The notes under the pieces were generated by a model. The model saw nothing but the letters and a program-made list of their open reading frames with translations, did no database searches and was not told where the DNA came from. The position numbers and the translations under genes are program-made. From Nitrospirillum iridis (GTDB lineage: Bacteria > Pseudomonadota > Alphaproteobacteria > Azospirillales > Azospirillaceae), in NCBI RefSeq assembly GCF_014205765.1, contig NZ_JACIIZ010000013.1, positions 62,001-126,000 of the forward strand: a stretch of DNA of 64,000 nucleotides, given 5' to 3'. Positions 17,070-24,276 of the stretch are shown piece after piece (the stretch's first letter is position 1; every line of letters begins with the position of its first letter).

Positions 17070-17897
17070 ATGGGCGGATTCTACTGGATCGCCTCCTACC
17101 CAAAATCGGGCAACACCTGGATGCGGCTGATGTTGGCCAGCCTCATCGATGGCGCGCCGCCGGATTTCAGCAAGGCGATAGGTTTCGCCGGTGCCGTTGG
17201 CTCCGTCACGGATATGGACCTATATCTGGATGTGGAATCCAGCGACCTGACGCCGGTCGAGCAGGCCGAACTGCGCCACGATCTGGCCTTGGTGACGGCG
17301 GCGGCGGCGGCGAAGCCACAGTTCCGCAAGGTGCATGACCGGTGGGGGCACACGCCCACGGGCCGTCCCCTGTTCCCACCAAAGGTCACGCTGGGCAGCG
17401 TCTACCTGGTGCGCGACCCTCGGGACGTGGCCGTGTCCTGGGCGCATCACAGCGGTTTGAGCCTGGACGCCTCCATCGCTTTTCTGGGTCAATCCGGCGC
17501 GGTCGTCGCGAAATCCGGCCGGTGGAAAGACCAGTTCGAGCAACGTCTGGACAGCTGGAGTTGCCATGTCGCCAGCTGGCTGGAGGCTGATCCCACCCCC
17601 CTGCTGGTGGCGTATGAGCGTCTTTCGGCGGACCCGGCAGGCGTTCTGGCGAACGTGGCCGCCCATTGCGGCATCGCCGCCTCTGACGCCGCCGTTGCCG
17701 GCGCCGTTGCCGCCACGCAATTCGACCGCCTCCGGCGGGAGGAGGAAACCCATGGGTTCGACTTGGGCCAGCGGCGGGGCCGGGCCTTCTTTCGTCGTGG
17801 CCGGGCCGGTGGCTGGCGCGACACCTTGAGCGCCGCCCAGGCCGACCGCATCGTTCAGGACCATGGGCCGATGATGGCGCGTCTGGGCTATATCTGA
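17070..17897 (+). CDS. Sulfotransferase (PAPS-dependent)
   Basis: The N-terminus carries the 5'-phosphosulfate loop SYPKSGNTWMRLML (residues 9-22), and LVRDPRDVAVSW matches the 3'-phosphate-binding motif with its Arg and Ser. The 275-residue length fits cytosolic-type sulfotransferases. It would move sulfate from PAPS to a hydroxyl of a sugar or peptide. Directly behind the HPr-kinase-like gene and near the lasso operon, its substrate could be the Ser/Thr-rich core peptide or the EPS; the sequence does not decide. The ATG at 17070 follows the kinase stop closely. Confidence 0.85.
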   Translation: MGGFYWIASYPKSGNTWMRLMLASLIDGAPPDFSKAIGFAGAVGSVTDMDLYLDVESSDLTPVEQAELRHDLALVTAAAAAKPQFRKVHDRWGHTPTGRPLFPPKVTLGSVYLVRDPRDVAVSWAHHSGLSLDASIAFLGQSGAVVAKSGRWKDQFEQRLDSWSCHVASWLEADPTPLLVAYERLSADPAGVLANVAAHCGIAASDAAVAGAVAATQFDRLRREEETHGFDLGQRRGRAFFRRGRAGGWRDTLSAAQADRIVQDHGPMMARLGYI

Positions 17898-17940
17898 GGA
17901 CGGGACGGGCCCGATCCGTCCATCGCAAAGGGAGGATTCG

Positions 17941-18237
17941 ATGTTGACCTATGAAGCCGCCAAGGCCGTCGAGGGCAGCGCCTTCACCATCCAGGCGGGC
18001 GCCGGGCCAACCCTGCCCCTGACCTTGGTCGAGGTGCAGCTTGGCCGGTGCCGTACGCCCCCCCCCGGCCTGCCCCAGCCTTTCTCCCTCTATCTCAAGG
18101 GAACGCCGCGGGTGATGTGCCCCCAGGGCACCTATGTGCTGGAGAATGGGACGCTGGGCCGGCTGGAGGTGTTCGTGGTGCCGGTGGGCGACGATCCCGA
18201 GACCGGGGAGTTCCTGTATCAGGTCATCTTCAACTGA
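17941..18237 (+). CDS. DUF6916-like small protein
   Basis: This 98-residue protein starts LTYEAAKAVEGSAF and has a beta-rich core with VEVQLGRC and PFSLYLKG, and a C-terminal EVFVVPVG…YQVIFN. This matches the DUF6916 type as I remember it. It has a near-perfect ribosome-binding site (GGGAGGATTCG). Members are often encoded beside tail-collar (microcystin-dependent-like) proteins, as here, where they lie just downstream on the other strand. The function is unknown. It probably belongs to the kinase-sulfotransferase operon, with a 43-bp gap. Confidence 0.7.
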   Translation: MLTYEAAKAVEGSAFTIQAGAGPTLPLTLVEVQLGRCRTPPPGLPQPFSLYLKGTPRVMCPQGTYVLENGTLGRLEVFVVPVGDDPETGEFLYQVIFN

Positions 18238-18318
18238 ACTGGACGCCGCCGGGCCGCGGCCCCTGACAGGGGGAACGGCCCGCCGTCAGCGCTCCTCAAG
18301 GGTGATCAGGAAGAGTGC

Positions 18319-18867
18319 TCAGGTGGATGGCGGGAACCAGTCCATCCGGCGGTGCACGCCCTTGTCGTCCCCAGTCTGAACGAAACCCAGCCGCTCATAC
18401 AAGCGCCGGGCGGCATGGTTGAACATCTCCACATGGATGGAGACACCAGTGCCTGCCACCGCCCCCTGGGCGAACACGGCGCGGATGAACCCGGCCCCGA
18501 TGCCCTGGCCCCGATGGCTGGGCAGCAGGGATATGTCGATGATGCGCAAATCCGATGGCCCCTGGTGCAGGTAAAGCCTGCCGACCGGATCGCCCCCATC
18601 GGTGATGATGCCCCACGCGGCCCCGGCGTAGTGTGTCTTGTAATGGCGCGTCTGGAAAATGAACTGCTGGCTCAGAAATCCCACTTTGGCATCGTCCGAC
18701 CACTCGGCGGCGGCCAGCTCCTCCCACCGGACGGAGACGTAAAGGGTGCGCAGGAAGTCCTGATCCTGCGCGGTTTCCGGGCGCAGGCCCAGTCCCCGTG
18801 CCGCCAGATCCGGCGGCACGGGGGGCAGGACCGTCGCGCGGACATCGCTGACGGTGGTCGCGCTCAT
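18319..18867 (-). CDS. GNAT-family N-acetyltransferase
   Basis: The acetyl-CoA loop is IDISLLPSHRGQGIGAGFI (R/Q-x-x-G-x-G), followed by VSIHVEMFNHAARRLYERLGFVQTG, the usual C-terminal GNAT hairpin. The 182-residue length is standard. It is the last gene of the minus-strand tail-collar operon, starting 7 bp after the stop of the collar gene at 18875, so it may acetylate one of these proteins or a shared substrate. The substrate is unknown. Confidence 0.85.
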   Translation of the reverse strand: MSATTVSDVRATVLPPVPPDLAARGLGLRPETAQDQDFLRTLYVSVRWEELAAAEWSDDAKVGFLSQQFIFQTRHYKTHYAGAAWGIITDGGDPVGRLYLHQGPSDLRIIDISLLPSHRGQGIGAGFIRAVFAQGAVAGTGVSIHVEMFNHAARRLYERLGFVQTGDDKGVHRRMDWFPPST

Positions 18868-18874
18868 GAGGTCA

Positions 18875-19456
18875 TCAGTTCTTTGTGGGATAGATGTCGC
18901 CGTTCAGGCAGATGCAGAAGTTCAGGGCGAGATAGGGGGACACGTTGGTATGGGGGTCCGCCCCGCCACCCGCGTTGCCGTAGGCGTACGTCAGTGACGA
19001 CGGGGATAGGGTGGTTGGGTTGGTGACACTTGAGTACAGGGACCAGCCGTCATAACCGACGTTCCCCTTGCGAGGCACGCCGACGTAGGAGTTGGGGACC
19101 GGCCCGCCGCTGACGCCCAACTTCGACGGTCCGCCCACAGCCTGATGGTTGTGGGCCGGCATGTTGTACTGGGTCAGCGCGACCGAGCTTACACCTTGCA
19201 CTTCGGATATATTATAGCTCAAGGCGCCGTTGGGTGGGGGACTGACGGGGACGGTGCCGGTGCCCGCTGTGACACGTCCACGCAGATCCGGAACGTTGAA
19301 ATTGACGTTGGGCGAACCGCCGTACATGGTGCCGATGATGGTGTATAAGGCCTGGAATTGCCCAACCAGATACTGCTGACCCCAGCAGAAGGCCCAATCG
19401 CGTGGCGCGTAAGTAAAGGCGAAGGCGCGGATTTCGCCGAAAAAGGCATCAGCCAT
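18875..19456 (-). CDS. Phage tail collar domain protein (microcystin-dependent-protein-like), third of three
   Basis: The N-terminus EIRAFAFTYAPRDWAFCWGQ and then TMYGG…FNVPDLRGRV match the tail-collar pattern (W-x3-G-Q … YGG … F-x-x-P-D-L-R-G-R). The C-terminal part is a Gly/Ser/Asn-rich beta domain ending in YLALNFCICLNGDIYPTKN, which is typical. It is 193 residues long with no signal peptide and a TGAGGAG ribosome-binding site. It lies in an operon of three paralogues with a GNAT gene and no other phage genes. Some relatives bind carbohydrate-like ligands or are named after microcystin-dependent expression; the function here is unknown. Confidence 0.85.
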   Translation of the reverse strand: MADAFFGEIRAFAFTYAPRDWAFCWGQQYLVGQFQALYTIIGTMYGGSPNVNFNVPDLRGRVTAGTGTVPVSPPPNGALSYNISEVQGVSSVALTQYNMPAHNHQAVGGPSKLGVSGGPVPNSYVGVPRKGNVGYDGWSLYSSVTNPTTLSPSSLTYAYGNAGGGADPHTNVSPYLALNFCICLNGDIYPTKN

Positions 19457-19483
19457 GATGGTCGCTCCTCAGTGCCGGGCGGG

Positions 19484-20023
19484 TCAGTTGAAATCGGGGT
19501 ATATGCCGTTGGTCGCGATAATGTAGATCAGCCCCATGCTGGGCATGACATTCATGTGCGCCTGCGGAGAGGGATAGCCCGAGGTCGAGATCATTTCCTT
19601 GGCAGGCGTCGCCGTGGTGGAGGTGTCGGTGGAATAGTAGTTGAAGCCAGTGGAAGCGGTCGCGAAACCCACGGTGGGGTTGGGGACCGTCGTGGTCGCC
19701 GGGTTGGTGCTGGCGTACAGCGTGTGCGTATGACTTGGCAGGTTGGCTTGCGTCAAGGTGACCTGGACCTGACCCCCGGCGGCGCCCATGACGTAGGTCT
19801 GGGTCAAGCCGGGCGGCACGCTGTTGGAGCGGCCGACGGGAACGCGGGCGGACAGGTTGGGAATGCCGAAGGTGGTGCGGCCGTCGCCGCCATAGAGCGT
19901 GCCCAACAGGGAGTACAGCATCTGGTATTGGTTGATTGAAACGGTCTGCCCCTGGCAGAGCAGCCAGTTGACGGGCGCGAACGTTCCAGCGAACACACGG
20001 ATTTCGCCGACATAGGGTTCCAT
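19484..20023 (-). CDS. Phage tail collar domain protein (microcystin-dependent-protein-like), second of three
   Basis: It starts MEPYVGEIRVFAGTFAPVNW and continues with LCQGQ, LLGTLYGGDGRTTFGIPNLSAR and a His-containing stretch ANLPSHTHTLYAST, all standard for the tail-collar family. The C-terminus SMGLIYIIATNGIYPDFN is the usual family ending. The product is 179 residues without a signal peptide. The spacing to the neighbouring collar genes is 27 and 51 bp, consistent with one operon. It is similar to but clearly diverged from the other two copies, so the triplication is old. Confidence 0.87.
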   Translation of the reverse strand: MEPYVGEIRVFAGTFAPVNWLLCQGQTVSINQYQMLYSLLGTLYGGDGRTTFGIPNLSARVPVGRSNSVPPGLTQTYVMGAAGGQVQVTLTQANLPSHTHTLYASTNPATTTVPNPTVGFATASTGFNYYSTDTSTTATPAKEMISTSGYPSPQAHMNVMPSMGLIYIIATNGIYPDFN

Positions 20024-20074
20024 GAACAGCCTCCTGGTTTTGGTGTTTTCCCGTGACGGGCCCCGCGAAGGGCG

Positions 20075-20662
20075 TCAGTTGCGGGGCGGGAAGAGGGCCT
20101 GGTCCACCGCGATGCAGTACATCAGCGGCAGGAATGGCTGTCTGTTCTCATGGCCAGCGCCGCCCCCGGCGCTTCCGATGGAGGCCGCGATCAAGGCTTG
20201 TGTTTTGCCATTCACCAGCGGGCCGTACAGGTCGGGGGCGGGGTCTGGGATGGTAACGGTGGGCGGCTTCGTCGATTTGCCGGGAACGGCGCCCGCCTCC
20301 GCGATCAGCGCCGATGCGTTCTCGGTGTCGGCGACGACGGAATGCGTGTGCACTGGAACTTGGGTCGTGGTCAGCGCCACGGTTTCGGTTCCGCCTTTTT
20401 CGCCGATTGGGATGTTCTTGCCTTGCGGCTGGATCCGCATGACGTCGGTCATGGCGCCGTACCCCGTTATGGCCCGTCCACGCAGGTCGGGCAGGCCGAA
20501 GGTGGTCTTGCCATCACCGCCGTAGGCCGTGCCCAGCAGGGCGTACAACGCCTGGTTACCGGTGATCTGAAGGAGTTGTCCGTTGCATTCCTGCCATCCG
20601 GAGGGGGGCTTGCCGTTACCGTAAGGGAACAGCCGTATTTCGCCTATATAATGATCGCCCAT
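20075..20662 (-). CDS. Phage tail collar domain protein (microcystin-dependent-protein-like), first of three
   Basis: The ATG at 20662 has a strong GGGAGGAG ribosome-binding site; the open frame extends upstream to 20911 but that part is not family-like. The 195-residue product has GEIRLFPYGNGKPPSGWQ, ECNGQLLQI, YGGDGKTTFGLPDLRGRA and VPVHTHSVVAD, and ends PLMYCIAVDQALFPPRN. It is the first gene of the minus-strand operon and is divergent from the lasso precursor, sharing a 288-bp intergenic region with it. Confidence 0.87.
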   Translation of the reverse strand: MGDHYIGEIRLFPYGNGKPPSGWQECNGQLLQITGNQALYALLGTAYGGDGKTTFGLPDLRGRAITGYGAMTDVMRIQPQGKNIPIGEKGGTETVALTTTQVPVHTHSVVADTENASALIAEAGAVPGKSTKPPTVTIPDPAPDLYGPLVNGKTQALIAASIGSAGGGAGHENRQPFLPLMYCIAVDQALFPPRN

Positions 20663-20835
20663 GCTTTCTCCTCCCTGTTGCGGATGGGGACTACGCTCCG
20701 ACGCAGATAAAGAACCCAGGCGTCGCCCGGGTAAAGTGCAAATTTGAAGGCTTCCATTGATTTTTGGGTGGACTTTTGGCGGATGTGCACCAAAGAATAG
20801 CATTGTCTTCGGCCGCCTTAAGTCCGCCCTTGCCG

Positions 20836-20856
20836 CGTTGCATAGCGTCTGCAACG
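20836..20856. promoter_or_regulatory. 21-bp inverted repeat in the collar/lasso divergent region
   Basis: CGTTGCA and TGCAACG form a perfect 7-bp inverted repeat with a 7-bp spacer (TAGCGTC), typical of a dimeric repressor or activator site. A TATAAA at 20859-20864 follows at once, so the site could control a promoter reading toward the lasso precursor. It lies about midway between the two divergent starts (20662 and 20951) and could control both. Confidence 0.5.
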
Positions 20857-20920
20857 TGTATAAATTAATGGGGCTTGAGGGCTTGATCGCTGGCCCTTCT
20901 GGTAATACCACTCAATTGTT

Positions 20921-20935
20921 TGTGACAATTTGTGA
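20921..20935 (+). promoter_or_regulatory. TGTGA-N5-TGTGA direct repeat upstream of lasso precursor
   Basis: TGTGACAATTTGTGA contains two TGTGA half-sites exactly 10 bp apart; counting flanking bases the repeat is TTTGTGAC twice (20919-20926 and 20929-20936). The second unit ends about 15 bp before the precursor ATG. The same pattern is upstream of the EPS sugar transferase (9546-9560). Direct repeats one helical turn apart suit a response regulator binding as a head-to-tail dimer. Confidence 0.5.
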
Positions 20936-20950
20936 CTGTGGATGTAACTC

Positions 20951-21106
20951 ATGGACCAAATCAGCCCGGAACCGACAGTGTCTTCGGCGGAGTCGCCCAC
21001 GTGCAAACGCGTATGGTCACGCCCCGCTTTTGAGACCCTTCAGCTGGAACGGACCTTGAACACCTCCACGGTCGTCAGCGACAGTACGTCGGACTCGCAT
21101 AGCTGA
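20951..21106 (+). CDS. Lasso peptide precursor (A protein), 51 residues
   Basis: This short gene directly precedes the cyclase (33-bp gap). Its ATG is the first possible start, since an in-frame TAA is at 20945-20947. Residues 22-36, WSRPAFETLQLERTL, match a lasso leader of the paeninodin type (aromatic-x-x-Pro … Thr at -2): Trp22 to Thr35 is 13 residues, the same as Tyr to Thr in paeninodin's leader. Cleavage after Leu36 gives the core NTSTVVSDSTSDSHS, in which Asn1 could be joined to the Asp8 side chain. The C-terminal Ser is a possible phosphorylation site. The core has no bulky plug residue except His14. The assignment rests on position, motif and the neighbouring enzymes. Confidence 0.85.
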   Translation: MDQISPEPTVSSAESPTCKRVWSRPAFETLQLERTLNTSTVVSDSTSDSHS

Positions 21107-21139
21107 TCGTGGACATCTGTTCGGTCTAGGAACGCCAGC

Positions 21140-23035
21140 ATGTCCGTTGTTTTCGGGGCGTCTGGCTGTGCCGCGCCGACCAGCGCCGATCGCTATTCCT
21201 CGGCTTTGGGTCGCTATCCCGGTGTCCGTCGCGTTGGCACGTACCACGACGATGTCTATTTTGTGGCTCAGGGCCTGGAAACGGGTGGTGGTGCGCCGCA
21301 TGTTTGCGCGGGCGGTCGCCATGTCCTGGCCTTGGAAGGTTGGCTGGCCAATCGCGAGGATTTGGCGCGGTCTCTTGACTTGGTGGGAGAGCTGCCGGCC
21401 GACAGTGTGATGGTGGCAACCGCGCTGCTGCGCTGGGGCCGTGAGGCGCTGACCCGGCTGCATGGTGATTTCGTGTTGGCCTGGTGGGATGCGGTGGAGC
21501 GTCGGTTGCTGTTGGCGGCTGACCGCACCGGCGGTCGCGCCCTTTTTTATCACGATGTGGGTGGCCTCGACACGGGTGGCGGAATTGTTTTCGCCAATAT
21601 TCCCGGTCCCCTGTTCATGCACCCCTTGGTGCCTCGCGTTCTTGACCCCGCCATGGTGGCGCGCGCGACATTCACTCCGTCCCTGGATCTGCAAGAAACC
21701 TGCTTCCGCGGTGTAAAGCAGCTGCTGCCGGGGCATATGCTGGACTGGACGGTGGGGGCGGAGCCTCGCGTGTCGCGCTATTGGCGGCTGGATCCGACGC
21801 GGCGCCTGCGCCTGCGCCGGGACGGCGATTACGTCGAGGCGGCGCGGGAATTATTGGACAAAGTGGTGAAAGAGGCGCTGCCGCGTGAGGGCATAGCGGT
21901 GTCCATGTTGTCCGGCGGGCTGGATTCCGGCGCCGTCGCGACCACCCTGGCCCGACTGATGGCGCCCACCGCCTTGCATACCGTCACGGTCCGTCCCGAC
22001 CCCGCTAGTCCCCTGCCTGCGGGCAAGCCGCGCCAATTCCAGGATGAATGGGACCACGCCCAGGCGACAGCCCGGCTTCATCCCTCCATCATGGCGCATG
22101 GTGTGCCCGCCACGCTGGACTCCCTGGAGGACTTGCTCCGTAGCGGGTTCCACTGGGGCGGCCGACCGCCCGTCCACCTCATGGCCGCCGCCTGGATGTC
22201 GGCCGGTTGGCGGCAGGCGCGCCGCCTGGGGGCGACCACGGTTTTTGTCGGGCGCGCCGGCAATGCCACGTTGTCGGCGTCCATCCTGCCGACGGCCTTG
22301 AGGCCGCGGCTCATGGATGTGCCCCAGGCCCTGTACACGGCGGCGCTGGCCGCCAGCAACGGTATGAACGCCATGCCGTACTTGCGCGCCTTCGCCCCGG
22401 ACTGGCTGCGCGACTGGCATGCCAGCCTGCGGGGGACGGGAGCGGTCTGGCAGCGGCGCACGGCGTTGCGGCGGGAGGCGGCCGAGCGTATCGACATGGA
22501 TGGGGTCTGGTGTTCCCACTTTTCCGGCGACCGCCGCGCCGCCTGGGGCCGGCGCGCGCGTCTGCGCCTAATGGAGCGCACCTGGACGGCGCGCACGCTG
22601 TCGGCCTGTCAGCATTTTCGTGATGGTGTGGAGCGCCGGGACCCTTTGGGCGACGTGCGGCTGGCGGAGTTCTGCCTCGCCATCCCCCCTGACCAGTTCA
22701 CCCGTTTTGGCCAGGATCGTTTCCTCGCCCGCCGCGTGCTGGCCGACCGCTTGCCGCCCGAAGTCCTTCAGGAGCGCCGCACCGGGCGCCAGGTGGCGGA
22801 GTGGTTCGATTGGGTCAGCCGCCACCGGGCCTGGCTGGCGGCGGAACTGGATGGCATCGATGCCAGCGCCTTGGGCCGCGACGTGATTGATGTGCCCCGG
22901 CTGCGGGCCATCCTGGATGATTGGCCGGCGAACGCTGACGTGGCCGAGCCCCGTTACATACAGGTGATGAACGTCCTGGGGCGCGGGGTGGCCGTCGGCT
23001 CCTTCATCCGTTGGGCGGAAGGCAGCAACATGTGA
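21140..23035 (+). CDS. Lasso peptide macrolactam synthetase (asparagine synthetase B-like cyclase, C protein)
   Basis: This 631-residue protein has the two-domain layout of asparagine synthetase B. The N-terminal glutaminase-like domain has no Cys at position 2, so it cannot release ammonia from Gln, as in lasso cyclases. The synthetase domain carries the ATP pyrophosphatase loop SGGLDS (residues 258-263). It would adenylate the Asp8 side chain of the core and join it to the new N-terminus. It lies right behind the precursor with an AGGA ribosome-binding site. The dedicated peptidase and RRE genes nearby make lasso cyclase much more likely than a metabolic AsnB. Confidence 0.92.
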   Translation: MSVVFGASGCAAPTSADRYSSALGRYPGVRRVGTYHDDVYFVAQGLETGGGAPHVCAGGRHVLALEGWLANREDLARSLDLVGELPADSVMVATALLRWGREALTRLHGDFVLAWWDAVERRLLLAADRTGGRALFYHDVGGLDTGGGIVFANIPGPLFMHPLVPRVLDPAMVARATFTPSLDLQETCFRGVKQLLPGHMLDWTVGAEPRVSRYWRLDPTRRLRLRRDGDYVEAARELLDKVVKEALPREGIAVSMLSGGLDSGAVATTLARLMAPTALHTVTVRPDPASPLPAGKPRQFQDEWDHAQATARLHPSIMAHGVPATLDSLEDLLRSGFHWGGRPPVHLMAAAWMSAGWRQARRLGATTVFVGRAGNATLSASILPTALRPRLMDVPQALYTAALAASNGMNAMPYLRAFAPDWLRDWHASLRGTGAVWQRRTALRREAAERIDMDGVWCSHFSGDRRAAWGRRARLRLMERTWTARTLSACQHFRDGVERRDPLGDVRLAEFCLAIPPDQFTRFGQDRFLARRVLADRLPPEVLQERRTGRQVAEWFDWVSRHRAWLAAELDGIDASALGRDVIDVPRLRAILDDWPANADVAEPRYIQVMNVLGRGVAVGSFIRWAEGSNM

Positions 23036-23051
23036 TGCCGAGGCCATCTGC

Positions 23052-23792
23052 TTAGCCTGTCTGAACGTCCTGCTGATAGAACCATGCCGTATAGTTGAGG
23101 CGGGCCCAATCGCCCGCCGCCGCCGTCATGGGCTCTACGGCGTGGTCGATCTTGCTCTGGGGGTCGAACAGCACCAGGCGGTTGAACAGGGGGGCGATAG
23201 GGTCGATGCCGCCGTCCCGTCGCTGCATCAACAGCCGGCCGCCATACTCCGCCTGCCAATCGTCGTGCAGGTAGAGCACCGCGCATAACACACGGCCCTT
23301 CACGCCGTCGGAGTGCCAGCGCAGCATATGTTCCTTATGCAGCCTTTTCAGATTGATCCGGCCGGTGCTCTCGACCGGTCGTCCCGTGACCGCCCGCAGC
23401 CAGTGATGGAAGGCGGGCCCTTGGATCGCCTTACGGAACAGCAAGTCCGTCAGGACCGCCGGCGACATCCGCTTGTCGGCATGGGGTCTGACGTAGATCC
23501 CCTCATGGATGAAGCGCTGGGCGTCCTCCGTATTGTCGAACTGCTCCTTGGTCACCCACTCGCGGGTCTCATAAATCTTGTAGACGGTTTCTATGATGCC
23601 GTCCTCAAGCAGGACCCGGCGCATCTGGCGCGGGTGTTCCGGCACCAGGAAGTCATCAATGACCAGATAGCGTTCGGGACTGGCCAGGAAGCGCTGGCGC
23701 AAATCGGCAACGGCGTCGGGCAGGAGATGGTGGGCTTGGACCCAGCGGGCCAGGGCTGGGTCAAAACCGCCGGATGATCCGGAATCGGTCAT
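23052..23792 (-). CDS. Fe(II)/2-oxoglutarate-dependent oxygenase (probable lasso tailoring hydroxylase)
   Basis: This 246-residue enzyme has the double-stranded beta-helix motif HxD (His160-Ser-Asp162 in MLRWHSDGV) and the distal His217 (KIDHAVEP), with Arg231 in DWARLNYTAWFY as the probable 2-oxoglutarate ligand. YLHDDWQAEYGGRLLM is typical of prolyl-4-hydroxylase-like members. It is the last gene of the minus-strand operon after the peptidase and PqqD genes and runs convergently with the cyclase (16-bp gap). An Fe/2OG enzyme hydroxylates a core Asp in the canucin A lasso pathway; the core here has two Asp, so beta-hydroxylation is a reasonable guess. Confidence 0.85.
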   Translation of the reverse strand: MTDSGSSGGFDPALARWVQAHHLLPDAVADLRQRFLASPERYLVIDDFLVPEHPRQMRRVLLEDGIIETVYKIYETREWVTKEQFDNTEDAQRFIHEGIYVRPHADKRMSPAVLTDLLFRKAIQGPAFHHWLRAVTGRPVESTGRINLKRLHKEHMLRWHSDGVKGRVLCAVLYLHDDWQAEYGGRLLMQRRDGGIDPIAPLFNRLVLFDPQSKIDHAVEPMTAAAGDWARLNYTAWFYQQDVQTG

Positions 23793-23842
23793 GGTGGTGG
23801 TATCCGGTGTGGCGACGACACAGGGTATTCATTGGCGCAGGG

Positions 23843-24145
23843 TCAGGGCGTGCCCGTGGCGGGAGTGTCCACGACAATCATGTCTTTCGCCATCAGCCCT
23901 TCAAACAGGGCCAACAGGTCGGCCTCGATGACGGCCGGGTCCCCTTCGTAACTGTCCGCCAGGTCCCGCACCAGGTCCGCCACCACCCGGGGTTGGGCCA
24001 GGCGAAGCCATATGTCTGACGCCACCGGGTTCAGCCCGTAATACTCCCCCAGCGCGGCATTCATCATGACCACCTCGCCGTTGACGTCGGTGGTCAGGAC
24101 ATCGGGCTTCCGCTGGATGCAGGATTGCGGGGTGATGGGGGGCAT
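23843..24145 (-). CDS. PqqD-family RiPP recognition protein (lasso B1/RRE)
   Basis: The 100-residue product has the PqqD-like winged-helix pattern: VLTTDVNGEVVMMNAALGEYYGLNPVASDIW followed by VVADLVRDLADSYEGDPAVIEADLLALFEGLMAKDMIVV (quoted here only to name the region, residues 16-90 in shape: a beta hairpin, then helices). RRE proteins bind the leader peptide and bring it to the peptidase and cyclase. It lies between the peptidase and oxygenase genes in one minus-strand operon. The split of RRE and peptidase into two genes is common in lasso clusters. Confidence 0.9.
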   Translation of the reverse strand: MPPITPQSCIQRKPDVLTTDVNGEVVMMNAALGEYYGLNPVASDIWLRLAQPRVVADLVRDLADSYEGDPAVIEADLLALFEGLMAKDMIVVDTPATGTP

Positions 24146-24276
24146 GCGAATTCTCGGGTGGTGGGTGCTGGGTGTTGGACTGCGGCCATAAAACCGTCAC
24201 CCGCCCACAAAAGCAAGCTCACTGCCCCCGTGACGCGGGCCGCTCATCGGTTTGGTGATCGTGTTACCGGTGCCAA

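Noticed and set aside
18319-20662. The collar genes as part of a prophage
   Set aside because: No capsid, portal, terminase, lysis or integrase gene is in the window and flanking genes are chromosomal.
21140-23035. Reading the cyclase as metabolic asparagine synthetase
   Set aside because: It lacks the nucleophilic Cys2 and is beside a precursor, RRE and peptidase, so the lasso role fits better.
24146-24276. Gap between RRE and peptidase genes searched for a second precursor
   Set aside because: Only a 16-codon frame is present on the minus strand, without a leader motif.
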